Assembly: GCA_049325275.1 (NCBI GenBank)
Contig: JBMOLU010000033.1
Location: 10,965 to 74,964, forward strand
Source: CAIQJJ01 sp049325275
Lineage (GTDB): Bacteria; Chloroflexota; Anaerolineae; Anaerolineales; UBA4823
Reading direction: 5' to 3'
Length of the DNA: 64,000 nucleotides
Position 1 is the first letter of the stretch. Every line of letters begins with the position of its first letter. Of this stretch, positions 27,245-34,634 are shown in pieces. A program made the translations under genes and the position numbers. The notes under the pieces are model-generated. The model was not told the DNA's origin. It was given only the letters and a program-made list of their open reading frames with translations, and made no database searches.

Positions 27245-28591
27245 TCAGTCGTTTACCAGTGCATCGACTGCCGCGAGCAGTTCTGCCTGGCCGATTTTGC
27301 CTTCGAACCACGCCTCCTGCAACCGGTGCAGGTGATAGACGGTCGATGGCCCGATTTCAACATCCGCACAGGTAATGGGTGTATCGATGGGAACGGGGCG
27401 GACGACTTTTGCACCTTTCGCCAGGCCAATGGGCAGCAGACACTCGGCCCTGGCATTCTCGTAGGTATCGATCAAGCTGTAGTAGGCTGTCCCCCCGATG
27501 GCGTCCAGGGTATCACCTGGGGACAGGTTGCGCTTGGCAACGGCAAAAACCTGCGAAACCAGGCGATCGAGCGGCACCATATTCGAACGCTTGCGGATGG
27601 CCAGCATGGCACAGGTCAGCGGCACTTCGATGCTGCACAGGTGGAAGGGACGAAAGAGAGTATAGTAAGGGCCGTTGCCCATATCGCGCAAGATCATCGC
27701 CTCGCGCAAGCGCGGGTGGTCGGTACGCACAATGAGGAAGACCCCCGGTGCAACGCGCCCGATGCCGTAATCCACCACACCCATTTTGTGAAGGACGCCG
27801 CCATCCTGTTTCAGCGCAAAGGTCTGGTTCAAGTGATCGCGGTCGGTGGTTGGGCCGTGCATGCCGCGCACATCAGGCACCAGGCCCGTGGCATTGGAAA
27901 CCGCCGCCATCTCGATCATCGTTTTCGAGCCGTCGATGAACTCGATCAGCATATTCGGGCTGAGACCGCGCCGGTTGGCTTCCCGGATGATTTGCGGATC
28001 GGTTGGGGTGCCGTGCCGGTCGAGGGGATTGTTCTTCCCCTTGCCGGCGGCGACGACCGTAAAGCCCAGCGAAACTGCCAGATCGTAAAGTTCCTTGCAA
28101 GCGGCAGGCTCGTCGCCGGCTGCCAGGGCGTAAAGCCCCCCCTTTTGCCGGGCGTACCAGTGCAAAATCGGCCCGACGGTAATGTCGGTCTCGACGTTCA
28201 TCATTGCCAGGTCTTGGCCATTGCGCGCCGCACGCAGGGCCGCACGTGCGCCGATCTCGGGTACTCCGGTCGCCTCGAGCATCACGTCTACGTTTGCCAT
28301 ATCGGTGACGACCCGGTAGTCGCCGGCCGCGACCAGTTTCCCGGCCGCGACGGCTTCGTCGGCCTGGGCCGCACTTTGGGCAATCACCACCTCCCCCTCG
28401 ATTTGGGCAATCTTGAAGGAAGTAACAGCCCGTTCGATGTCGATGTCGGCCACCGCGGCAACACGAATACCTTTCATCATCCGTGTCGTAGCGACCACAT
28501 CGGTGCCCATTTGTCCGGCGCCCACCAGGCCAACCCGGACCGGGTTGCCAGATCGTGCACGTTGTTCGAGTTCGTCGTTCAGTCCAATCAT
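27245..28591 (-). CDS. SAF-domain NAD(P)-dependent oxidoreductase (homoserine dehydrogenase-like)
   Basis: 448 residues. The N-terminal Rossmann fold is clear: VRVGLVGAGQMGTDVVATTR at about 18-37, then AAVADIDIERA and a second motif VMLEATGVPEIG. A catalytic/dimerisation part follows (ALAAGDEPAACKELYDLA, FIDGSKTMIEMAAVSNATGL). The last 100 residues resemble a SAF domain (SPGDTLDAIGGTAYYSLIDT, LPIGLAKGAKVVRPVPIDTP). Homologues occur in sugar and sugar-acid operons, but I know of no settled reaction. It probably oxidises a hydroxyl of a sugar derivative in the cytosol. It sits 12 bases from the alcohol dehydrogenase gene in the same operon. Confidence 0.8.
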   Translation of the reverse strand: MIGLNDELEQRARSGNPVRVGLVGAGQMGTDVVATTRMMKGIRVAAVADIDIERAVTSFKIAQIEGEVVIAQSAAQADEAVAAGKLVAAGDYRVVTDMANVDVMLEATGVPEIGARAALRAARNGQDLAMMNVETDITVGPILHWYARQKGGLYALAAGDEPAACKELYDLAVSLGFTVVAAGKGKNNPLDRHGTPTDPQIIREANRRGLSPNMLIEFIDGSKTMIEMAAVSNATGLVPDVRGMHGPTTDRDHLNQTFALKQDGGVLHKMGVVDYGIGRVAPGVFLIVRTDHPRLREAMILRDMGNGPYYTLFRPFHLCSIEVPLTCAMLAIRKRSNMVPLDRLVSQVFAVAKRNLSPGDTLDAIGGTAYYSLIDTYENARAECLLPIGLAKGAKVVRPVPIDTPITCADVEIGPSTVYHLHRLQEAWFEGKIGQAELLAAVDALVND

Positions 28592-28603
28592 TTTACCTGC
28601 CTG

Positions 28604-29647
28604 TCACGGAATGGTTATCATTACCTTGAGCGCCTCACCGCTGACGGCCACCTGGAAGGCCTCGCCAATATCGTCGAGCGGGAAGGTATGCGTCACGATA
28701 TGCTTGGTGTTGATCACCCCGCGCTCGAGCGCCTGCAAGGCGAGGGCATGATAGGTTGGGTGGTAGGAAAATGCCCCGAAGACGCGAATTTCATCATAGT
28801 GGATGCGATTACCATCAAGGGTGGTCAGCGGGCTGCTTTTGGGTAAACCACCGAACAGCACGACTTTACCGCGCTTGCGGACCAGTTCCACCGCCTGGGT
28901 GTGGGTGGCTGCCACCGGATTCGCACAAATAGCCGTATCGGCCCCGCGGCCGCCGGTCGCCTGGCGCACTTCCCACACGATATCCTGCGTGGCCGGGTCT
29001 AAACTCAACGCAGGCTCGAAACGCTCTGCGATCCGGCGGCGGGTTTCACTCGGTTCCGACAGGATCACCTGCGCCCCGCGCGCCTGCGCCACAGCGATAT
29101 GCAGGCATCCGATCGGTCCGGCGCCCATCACAACCACCGTGTCACCGAGCGCCGTATTGGCCTGCTCGTGAGCAGCCAGCACCGAACTGAGCGGCTCGGC
29201 CAAGGCGGCCTGCGAAAAGGAGAGCGCATCGGGAACGGGGTGAACGATCCCGCCAGAAAGCATTTCGGCGGTCAAGACCAGGGCTTCGGCAAATCCGCCG
29301 TCATAACCGGGCGTAATGCCGATCAGGCGCAAATGGTCGCAAAGGTTATCGAGGCCGTGTTCACAGTAGTAGCACTTCCCACAGTGAACGTCCGGTGCTA
29401 CCGCCAAACGCTCGCCGACGAAGTAATCGGTGATCTGCGTCCCCACGGCTGTGACGATGCCGCTGATCTCATGGCCGGCAATTGAAAGTTCGCTCCCGCT
29501 GCTCGGCCCCTCGCGCCAACGGCGCAAATCCGATCCACATATCCCACAGGCTTTTACGGCCAGCAAAATCCCATCGTCGGGAGCCTGTGGGGCCGGGCTT
29601 TGGCGCACTTCGATTTGCATCGGGCCGGTGATGTAAGCTGCTTTCAT
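28604..29647 (-). CDS. Zinc-dependent alcohol/polyol dehydrogenase (MDR family)
   Basis: 347 residues. The catalytic zinc site is visible as C34 in KACGICGSDL and the GHEISGIV motif. The structural zinc site is the four-Cys cluster CGKCYYCEHGLDNLC, and the NAD-binding motif is VVVMGAGPIGCLH. This is the medium-chain dehydrogenase pattern of sorbitol, threonine and L-galactonate dehydrogenases. It would oxidise a secondary alcohol of a polyol or sugar acid with NAD in the cytosol. Its ATG overlaps the stop of the SIS gene by four bases, so translation is coupled. The substrate is not determined. Confidence 0.9.
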   Translation of the reverse strand: MKAAYITGPMQIEVRQSPAPQAPDDGILLAVKACGICGSDLRRWREGPSSGSELSIAGHEISGIVTAVGTQITDYFVGERLAVAPDVHCGKCYYCEHGLDNLCDHLRLIGITPGYDGGFAEALVLTAEMLSGGIVHPVPDALSFSQAALAEPLSSVLAAHEQANTALGDTVVVMGAGPIGCLHIAVAQARGAQVILSEPSETRRRIAERFEPALSLDPATQDIVWEVRQATGGRGADTAICANPVAATHTQAVELVRKRGKVVLFGGLPKSSPLTTLDGNRIHYDEIRVFGAFSYHPTYHALALQALERGVINTKHIVTHTFPLDDIGEAFQVAVSGEALKVMITIP

Positions 29648-30261
29648 GCGTTGATCGCTCCTTTCAGTTTCTGCCCGACTGCGCCGCCCGGGTGCGTTTC
29701 ACCGAACTGCTCCAGCGAATACTCACGCAAATTCAGCAAGACGACACAAAGCGCATCGCAAAACGCCGAATTGAACAGCGAACTACCGGTCGCAATCATC
29801 CCGAAGGGGTCGATATCTTCGGGGGCCTTAATTTCCAACACCAGGTCGGCAATTTTCCCCAAGGTGGAGGCCGGCTTTTCCGTAATCGCCACCACTTTGA
29901 CGCCGCGCCGCTTGGCCGCACCGGCCAAAAAGCAAACCTCACTGGTCTCACCGCCTTTCGAAAGGCCAATCCACACGTCTTCCGAGCGCAACGCCCCTGC
30001 TGCGCCATGCTGGCTGTCACCGGGATGCAAAAAGAACGCCGGCGTGCCGACGCATGAGAGCAAGTGTGCGAAGCGCAGCGCCACAGCATGGGAAGTTCCG
30101 GCGCCGGACACGATGACGTGCCCCCGGCAGCCCAACAACATTTCTACCAACTGCCCGATTTGCGCCAGGGATGGCCCGATCTGCTTTGCCAGGCTGGTTA
30201 ACGCAAGGCTTTCATTATCAATCACCCGGGTTGCGATTTCTAAAATTCTCTGCTCATTCAT
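29644..30261 (-). CDS. SIS-domain sugar phosphate isomerase-like protein
   Basis: 205 residues with one SIS fold: HVIVSGAGTSHAVALRFAHL binds the sugar phosphate, IGLSKGGETSEV is the SxSGxT-like loop, and the tail FGETHPGGAVGQKL matches arabinose-5-phosphate isomerase (KdsD)-type proteins. CBS domains are absent, so it is like the short members and 6-phospho-3-hexuloisomerases. It is the first gene of the catabolic operon and lies beside the putative operator. The likely job is aldose-ketose phosphate isomerisation in the cytosol. Confidence 0.85.
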   Translation of the reverse strand: MNEQRILEIATRVIDNESLALTSLAKQIGPSLAQIGQLVEMLLGCRGHVIVSGAGTSHAVALRFAHLLSCVGTPAFFLHPGDSQHGAAGALRSEDVWIGLSKGGETSEVCFLAGAAKRRGVKVVAITEKPASTLGKIADLVLEIKAPEDIDPFGMIATGSSLFNSAFCDALCVVLLNLREYSLEQFGETHPGGAVGQKLKGAINA

Positions 30262-30284
30262 ATCGCCTCGACTTTGCGCCGGTA

Positions 30285-30326
30285 ATTTAAGAGAATATTT
30301 TCAGTATTGAAATTATTCTCTTAAAT
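30285..30326. promoter_or_regulatory. 13-bp perfect inverted repeat, probable operator of the sugar operon
   Basis: ATTTAAGAGAATA (30285-30297) and its exact complement (30314-30326) are 29 bp apart centre to centre, close to three helical turns. The site begins 24 bp upstream of the first operon gene and about 135 bp from the SorC gene, so the operon is the likelier target. A TATAAT at 30426-30431 serves the SorC gene. Confidence 0.65.
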
Positions 30327-30459
30327 ATGGTAACATTAAGCGGCAGACCTGTCAAGGACATTCGAAACGAATCGATCCGGTGTCATGTGACGGAGCACGC
30401 GTTTTTTCGCCAGATGCAAATATCGTATAATGTAGGCAACCTTTCGAAACGAGAAAACC

Positions 30460-31425
30460 ATGGCCCGCTCAAAAAATCAAATCGACTTCCGCTTGCTAAC
30501 CAAAGTCAGCAAGCTCTACTACGAAAACAACCTCAACCAGGACGAAATCGTTGCGCGCCTGCATCTCTCGCGTTCTACGGTTTCGCGCCTCTTGGCGCAG
30601 GCCCGCGAAGTGGGCGTCGTCAAAATTATGGTCATTCCTCCTCGTGGTATCCACTCCGATCTGGAAGCAGCCATCGAGCAGCGCTACGGCATCGAAGAGG
30701 CGATTATCACCGACGTCCCCGATCTCGCCTCACCGCAGGCCATCGCGCGCGAACTGGGAGCTGCATCGGCGAACTATCTGTTTCGGGTGCTTTCACCCAC
30801 GGATGTGGTGGGGGTTTCGTGGGGGTATACCATCCGGGGCATGGTCGCTGCGCTCGAACCGAAAGCTTATCCCGATGTGCGCATCGTTCAGATGACGGGT
30901 GGGATAGGCAAACCGGAATCCGAATCTTACGCCACGGAACTGTGCCAAAAGATGGCACGCGCTCTTTCGTGCAAACTTGTGCTGCTGCCTGCACCGGGCG
31001 TGGTACAGAACAAGCAAACCCGCCAGGTTTATCTGATGGACGAACACGTCCGTACCGCAGTGGAACTGCTCCCGCAGATCACGTTGGCTTTTGTGGGAAT
31101 CGGATCGCTCAATTCTTACTCGATCTCCGTGCGCGATGAAACCATTCTGACGGCGAAGGATATTGGCGAGGTCACTGCCAGCGGCGCAGTGGGAGATATT
31201 GCCCTACGCTTCATCGATGCCAACGGCATGCCCGTCCGCTCAGAACTGGATGAACGCATTATTGGAATCAGCCTCGAACGCTTGTTGAAAATACCGCGCG
31301 TAGTGGGGGTAGCCGGCGGGAAAGACAAAATCGAAGTCATCAAGGCATCTATGGCCGGCAAACTGATCGACGTCTTGATCACCGATCAATACACGGCCGA
31401 ATGCCTGGCAAAAGACTGTTCTTAA
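30460..31425 (+). CDS. SorC-family transcriptional regulator
   Basis: 321 residues. Residues about 12-60 are a helix-turn-helix (LYYENNLNQDEIVARLHLSR then STVSRLLAQAREVGVVKIMV), identical in style to SorC/DeoR/CggR regulators. Residues 70-320 are the sugar-phosphate-binding domain (VGVSWGYTIRGMV, LLPAPGVVQNKQTRQVYL, RVVGVAGGKDKIEVIKASMAG). SorC proteins are tetramers whose DNA binding is changed by a phosphorylated sugar from the pathway they control. It is divergent from the seven-gene operon, with the inverted repeat between them, so it is the obvious local regulator. Confidence 0.9.
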   Translation: MARSKNQIDFRLLTKVSKLYYENNLNQDEIVARLHLSRSTVSRLLAQAREVGVVKIMVIPPRGIHSDLEAAIEQRYGIEEAIITDVPDLASPQAIARELGAASANYLFRVLSPTDVVGVSWGYTIRGMVAALEPKAYPDVRIVQMTGGIGKPESESYATELCQKMARALSCKLVLLPAPGVVQNKQTRQVYLMDEHVRTAVELLPQITLAFVGIGSLNSYSISVRDETILTAKDIGEVTASGAVGDIALRFIDANGMPVRSELDERIIGISLERLLKIPRVVGVAGGKDKIEVIKASMAGKLIDVLITDQYTAECLAKDCS

Positions 31426-31563
31426 GCGCCTAAGCCGCACGTTTTGTGCAGCAACAGCACAGTCAAGTACGGCGTCAGGGCCGTTCCGCTTTACGCGGGC
31501 CAGTGAATGAGGCAAGCCTGGACAGGCGCAGCCACGCGGAATGGCAACAGCTGTCTTCCAGCT

Positions 31564-32568
31564 TCACGCTTTGCTCAACCAGACGCGCAGCATGGAAAGG
31601 AGCCGGTCGGGGTGGATCGGTTTGGAGAGGTAGTCGCTGGTCCCGGCTTCGATGCACTTCTCCCGGTCGCCCTTCATGGCCTTGGCGGTCAGGGCGATGA
31701 CCGGCAAGTGGCGGAAGCGGGGCTGTTCACGGATACGGCCGATCAGTTCGTAGCCATCCATCCCCGGCATCATGATGTCTGTCAGCACTAGCGCAATCTC
31801 GCTATGCTTCTCGAGCAGTTCGAGCGCCTTGGCGCCGTTTGCGGCGATGTGCATCTTCATGCCTTTATCGGCGAGCAGCTTGGAAAGGGCGAAGGCATTG
31901 CGTGTGTCATCGTCGACGAGCAAGACCTGCTTTCCATTCAAGGCTGCTTCGGGGTTGTGCAGGCTACGGATGGTGCGCTGCTTGTCTTCCGGCAGCTCGG
32001 CAATCACGCGGTGCAAGAAGAGTGCGGTCTCGTCGAGCAGGCGTTCCGGCGATCTCACCCCCTTGACGATGACCGAATCGGCATATCTAAGCAACTCCTG
32101 GTTCTCTTCAGGCGTCAGTTCCCTGCCCGTATAGATGATCACCGGGCACTTGGGGATGCTTTCGTCGGCGTACAGCCGGCTGAGCAGTTCGAAGCCGGTC
32201 ATATCGGGCAGGCGCAGGTCGAGGATCATGCAGTCGAAGGGCTGGCCAACAAGATGTTGAGCAGCGAGTTTATCGAGGGCAACCCGCCCCAGCGCGGCTT
32301 CGGCGATGGTGATGTCGTTGCCTTCGAGCAGCTTGCGCACAGACATGCGCAACCCGTCGTCGTCCTCGACCAGCAAGAGTGAGCGGATCTTGGCTGTGAG
32401 CACCTGTTCGATCTGCCCAAAAGCGTTTTCAAGGGCTTCCTGGGAGACCGGCTTGGTCAGGAAGCCGATGGCGCCGCGCTGGAAGGCGGTGACATCTTCG
32501 TTCTCGGCAGAGATGATGTGGATAGGGATGTGGCGGGTGTCGGGATTGCCCTTGATTTGGTCGAGCAC
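31564..32568 (-). CDS. Multi-receiver response regulator, 5'-truncated remnant of a hybrid histidine kinase
   Basis: The open frame (GTG at 32568, 334 residues) starts in the middle of a receiver domain (VLDQIKGNPDTRHIPIHIIS). It then contains two complete receivers: LLLVEDDDGLRMSV with MILDLRLPDMTGFELL, and VLLVDDDTRNAFAL with LVLTDIMMPGMDGYEL, the phospho-acceptor Asp in each case. An in-frame TGA lies directly upstream at about 32583, and no kinase, GAF or HAMP sequence is found beyond it. The usual architecture would place a histidine kinase and the rest of receiver 1 there. So the gene looks truncated, and whether it is expressed is unclear. Confidence 0.7.
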   Translation of the reverse strand: MLDQIKGNPDTRHIPIHIISAENEDVTAFQRGAIGFLTKPVSQEALENAFGQIEQVLTAKIRSLLLVEDDDGLRMSVRKLLEGNDITIAEAALGRVALDKLAAQHLVGQPFDCMILDLRLPDMTGFELLSRLYADESIPKCPVIIYTGRELTPEENQELLRYADSVIVKGVRSPERLLDETALFLHRVIAELPEDKQRTIRSLHNPEAALNGKQVLLVDDDTRNAFALSKLLADKGMKMHIAANGAKALELLEKHSEIALVLTDIMMPGMDGYELIGRIREQPRFRHLPVIALTAKAMKGDREKCIEAGTSDYLSKPIHPDRLLSMLRVWLSKA

Positions 32569-32921
32569 TTCCCCTACGACGTCTCATCGGCAGGCGCCCG
32601 AAAGTTTTCCAGATCGTTTGCGTGAAAGCGGGCAATCGCTTGCTAAACTCTTGATTCATGATAACGTAAAATGAACCTGTTTTGAATCCAATAGTCTGCC
32701 GGAAGTTTCACCAAGCGATAAGTTTTAAACGCCATGATGATGCCGGGCGTGGGAAGATAGGCAAACAAGAAAGGCCATACAGCCAAGCAAGGGGTTGTGA
32801 CGCTACAGTTGAGTCGCCACCTGTGCGTCGCCATCCTAACGATGTGAATCCCAAGCCGGTTTGGACGGCGCCAAGAGGGAATCTGCACCAACTACGGATG
32901 TTATTCAAAGTGGCGCTTCAC
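32569..32921. other. Gene-free stretch at the truncated kinase breakpoint
   Basis: 353 bases with no supported gene. A short minus-strand piece from an ATG at 32659 reads MNQEFSKRLPAFTQTIWKTF and then enters the receiver gene in the wrong frame. It could be the start of an unrelated gene joined by a deletion. GC content drops from here into the next two genes. Confidence 0.3.
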
Positions 32922-33779
32922 TCAAGTCCAATAACCTTTGTAGTCCATTACATATTGGCTAAATGCAATCGGTTTACACCCTGTCAAATCTTCCACTTCA
33001 TGCGTTACGTTTTCCGCCATTCCAAATCTTGTGGATGTGTATAACCCCAGTTGCACGAGAGCGAACAGAAACGGCGTTCCCCTGCGGATGGTCTCAATGA
33101 AAAAATAGAAGGGATTTGGGTTGCGATAAACGATTTTACGTCTTAAAACTTCACTCATCATCCTTGTGGCTTCCCAATAATCGAGAGCCTCATTTCCCGT
33201 TAAATCGTAATTTTTTCCAGTGTGTCCATCCTGGGTCAATACGACAGCCGCAACGGCGCCAATATCGCGGGCATCGATAAAACTGGTTTTGGCATTTCCC
33301 ACAGGGACAAATATTTCATTGCGTTCCTTGATCTCCTTGCGGTGCGTTGTGTTCAAGTTCTGCATAAAGAAACTGCAACGTAGAAATGTGGTTTGCAGGT
33401 TGATTTTCTGCAGGTAGGTTTCCACTTTGTAATGGGGAACATATTTCGCGTTTTCAATGCCAATCAAAGAAAGAAAGACTACATGTGTTACGCCTGCTTC
33501 TTTAGCTGCATCCATAGATGGATTCATATCGCGCTGAATGTTCGTCAGGTGTGGCGGGCGCATGTAGAACATTTTCTTTACACCGCGAAAAGTCGCTGTG
33601 TAAGTTGTCGGGTCTGTAAAATCAAAGCGAACTGCTTCCACAGAGTCGCCAAATCTTTCTTTGAGTTTTTTTACGTCGATGTCCGCGGCGCGAACCGTGG
33701 CGCCTTTGGCTAAAAGATGCTTAACAACCTCCGCCCCAACATTGCCAAGCGCACCAATAACTAAAGTTGGAAATGCCAT
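32922..33779 (-). CDS. NmrA-like NAD(P)-binding protein
   Basis: 285 residues. The N-terminal glycine-rich motif (LVIGALGNVGAEVVKHLLAK) is the GxxGxxG loop of atypical short-chain dehydrogenases; RAADIDVKKL and VVFLSLIGIENAKYVPHYKV follow in the NmrA/HSCARG pattern. Members often act as redox sensors or NAD(P)H-quinone-type reductases. The base composition is clearly lower in GC than the flanks, as is the divergent TetR gene, which points to joint horizontal arrival. It is probably the target of that TetR regulator. Cytosolic; the substrate is unknown. Confidence 0.83.
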   Translation of the reverse strand: MAFPTLVIGALGNVGAEVVKHLLAKGATVRAADIDVKKLKERFGDSVEAVRFDFTDPTTYTATFRGVKKMFYMRPPHLTNIQRDMNPSMDAAKEAGVTHVVFLSLIGIENAKYVPHYKVETYLQKINLQTTFLRCSFFMQNLNTTHRKEIKERNEIFVPVGNAKTSFIDARDIGAVAAVVLTQDGHTGKNYDLTGNEALDYWEATRMMSEVLRRKIVYRNPNPFYFFIETIRRGTPFLFALVQLGLYTSTRFGMAENVTHEVEDLTGCKPIAFSQYVMDYKGYWT

Positions 33780-33804
33780 TTCCTTTTCTCCTGTACTTGA
33801 CTCT

Positions 33805-33824
33805 ATATAGACCGGTCGTTATAA
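33805..33824. promoter_or_regulatory. TetR-type operator between NmrA-like and TetR genes
   Basis: The core ATAGACCGGTCGTTAT is a near-palindrome around ACCGGT. It has the same form as known operators of the TetR family (AGACC-GGTCT type) and lies in the 109-bp divergent gap. Confidence 0.6.
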
Positions 33825-33888
33825 TAACATCGTCGCGCAATTTTGGAAAGAGAGCAAACGCCGACATGCACAAAGAAATGAGGTTGAA

Positions 33889-34449
33889 ATGAGCAATACC
33901 CGCGAACATATTCTCCAAACGACTTGCGACTTGATGGAAAAACAGGGCTATTACGGTACAGGTTTGAATGAAATCATCAAAGAGAGCGGCGCCCCGAAAG
34001 GCTCGCTGTATCATTATTTCCCCGAAGGAAAAGAGCAAATCGCATCTGAAGCCGTTTTGCAGTCAGGCAAAACGACTGCCACGCGAATCCAGAATGGGCT
34101 AAGCGGCAGTGGATGTGTGGCGCAGGCAATCTATGATTTTGTTTTGAAGATTGCCGACCATGTAGAATCTTCAGGCTTTGCGGCAGGCAGCCCCTTGACA
34201 GCAGTAGCTATGGAGACTGCAACCAAGTCTGAGCGTATTAATCTGGCATGTCGAGAAGCATACTCGCTCTTGGAAACAGTCTTCAAAGAGAAATTACTTG
34301 AAGAAGGTTATGCCGAGGCAAAAGCGGATGAGCTGGGAACCTTTGTCACTGCCGCCATCGAAGGCGGGATTATTCTAAGCCGCACCTGTCACACGGGCGA
34401 CCCTTTGCGCTCGGTTGCAAAGTATTTGAATGTGCTCTTGTCACAATAA
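33889..34449 (+). CDS. TetR/AcrR-family transcriptional repressor
   Basis: 186 residues. The N-terminal DNA-binding domain is unmistakable: REHILQTTCDLMEKQGYYGT, then NEIIKESGAPKGSLYHYFPE and GKEQIASEAV. The C-terminal helical part (about 70-186) resembles the LmrA/YxaF-like ligand-binding domain (GSPLTAVAMETATKSERINL). It would repress its own promoter and the divergent NmrA-like gene until an effector binds. It shares the low GC of that partner. Confidence 0.9.
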   Translation: MSNTREHILQTTCDLMEKQGYYGTGLNEIIKESGAPKGSLYHYFPEGKEQIASEAVLQSGKTTATRIQNGLSGSGCVAQAIYDFVLKIADHVESSGFAAGSPLTAVAMETATKSERINLACREAYSLLETVFKEKLLEEGYAEAKADELGTFVTAAIEGGIILSRTCHTGDPLRSVAKYLNVLLSQ

Positions 34450-34634
34450 ATTCGAAAGGAGAAAGAGGTGAGTGACTAACCTTTGACGCCAGTTCATAGC
34501 AAAAACGGGCATGCTCGTTCGGAAGGTGTCTCCATCCCGCGTAAACGGGAAACACCAATTCCTCCTTTTCCACCGGTTGAAGACGTCCACTTGGGGGTAA
34601 GTTTTTGCAAGGCTTTGAACGTTTCCCGCCTACA

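Noticed and set aside
25780..28846. Long plus-strand open frames opposite the sugar operon
   Set aside because: Antisense shadows of the isomerase, oxidoreductase and dehydrogenase genes, which have ribosome sites and family motifs.
34450..34634. Small gene after the TetR gene
   Set aside because: No frame with a ribosome site and protein-like sequence is seen in these 185 bases.
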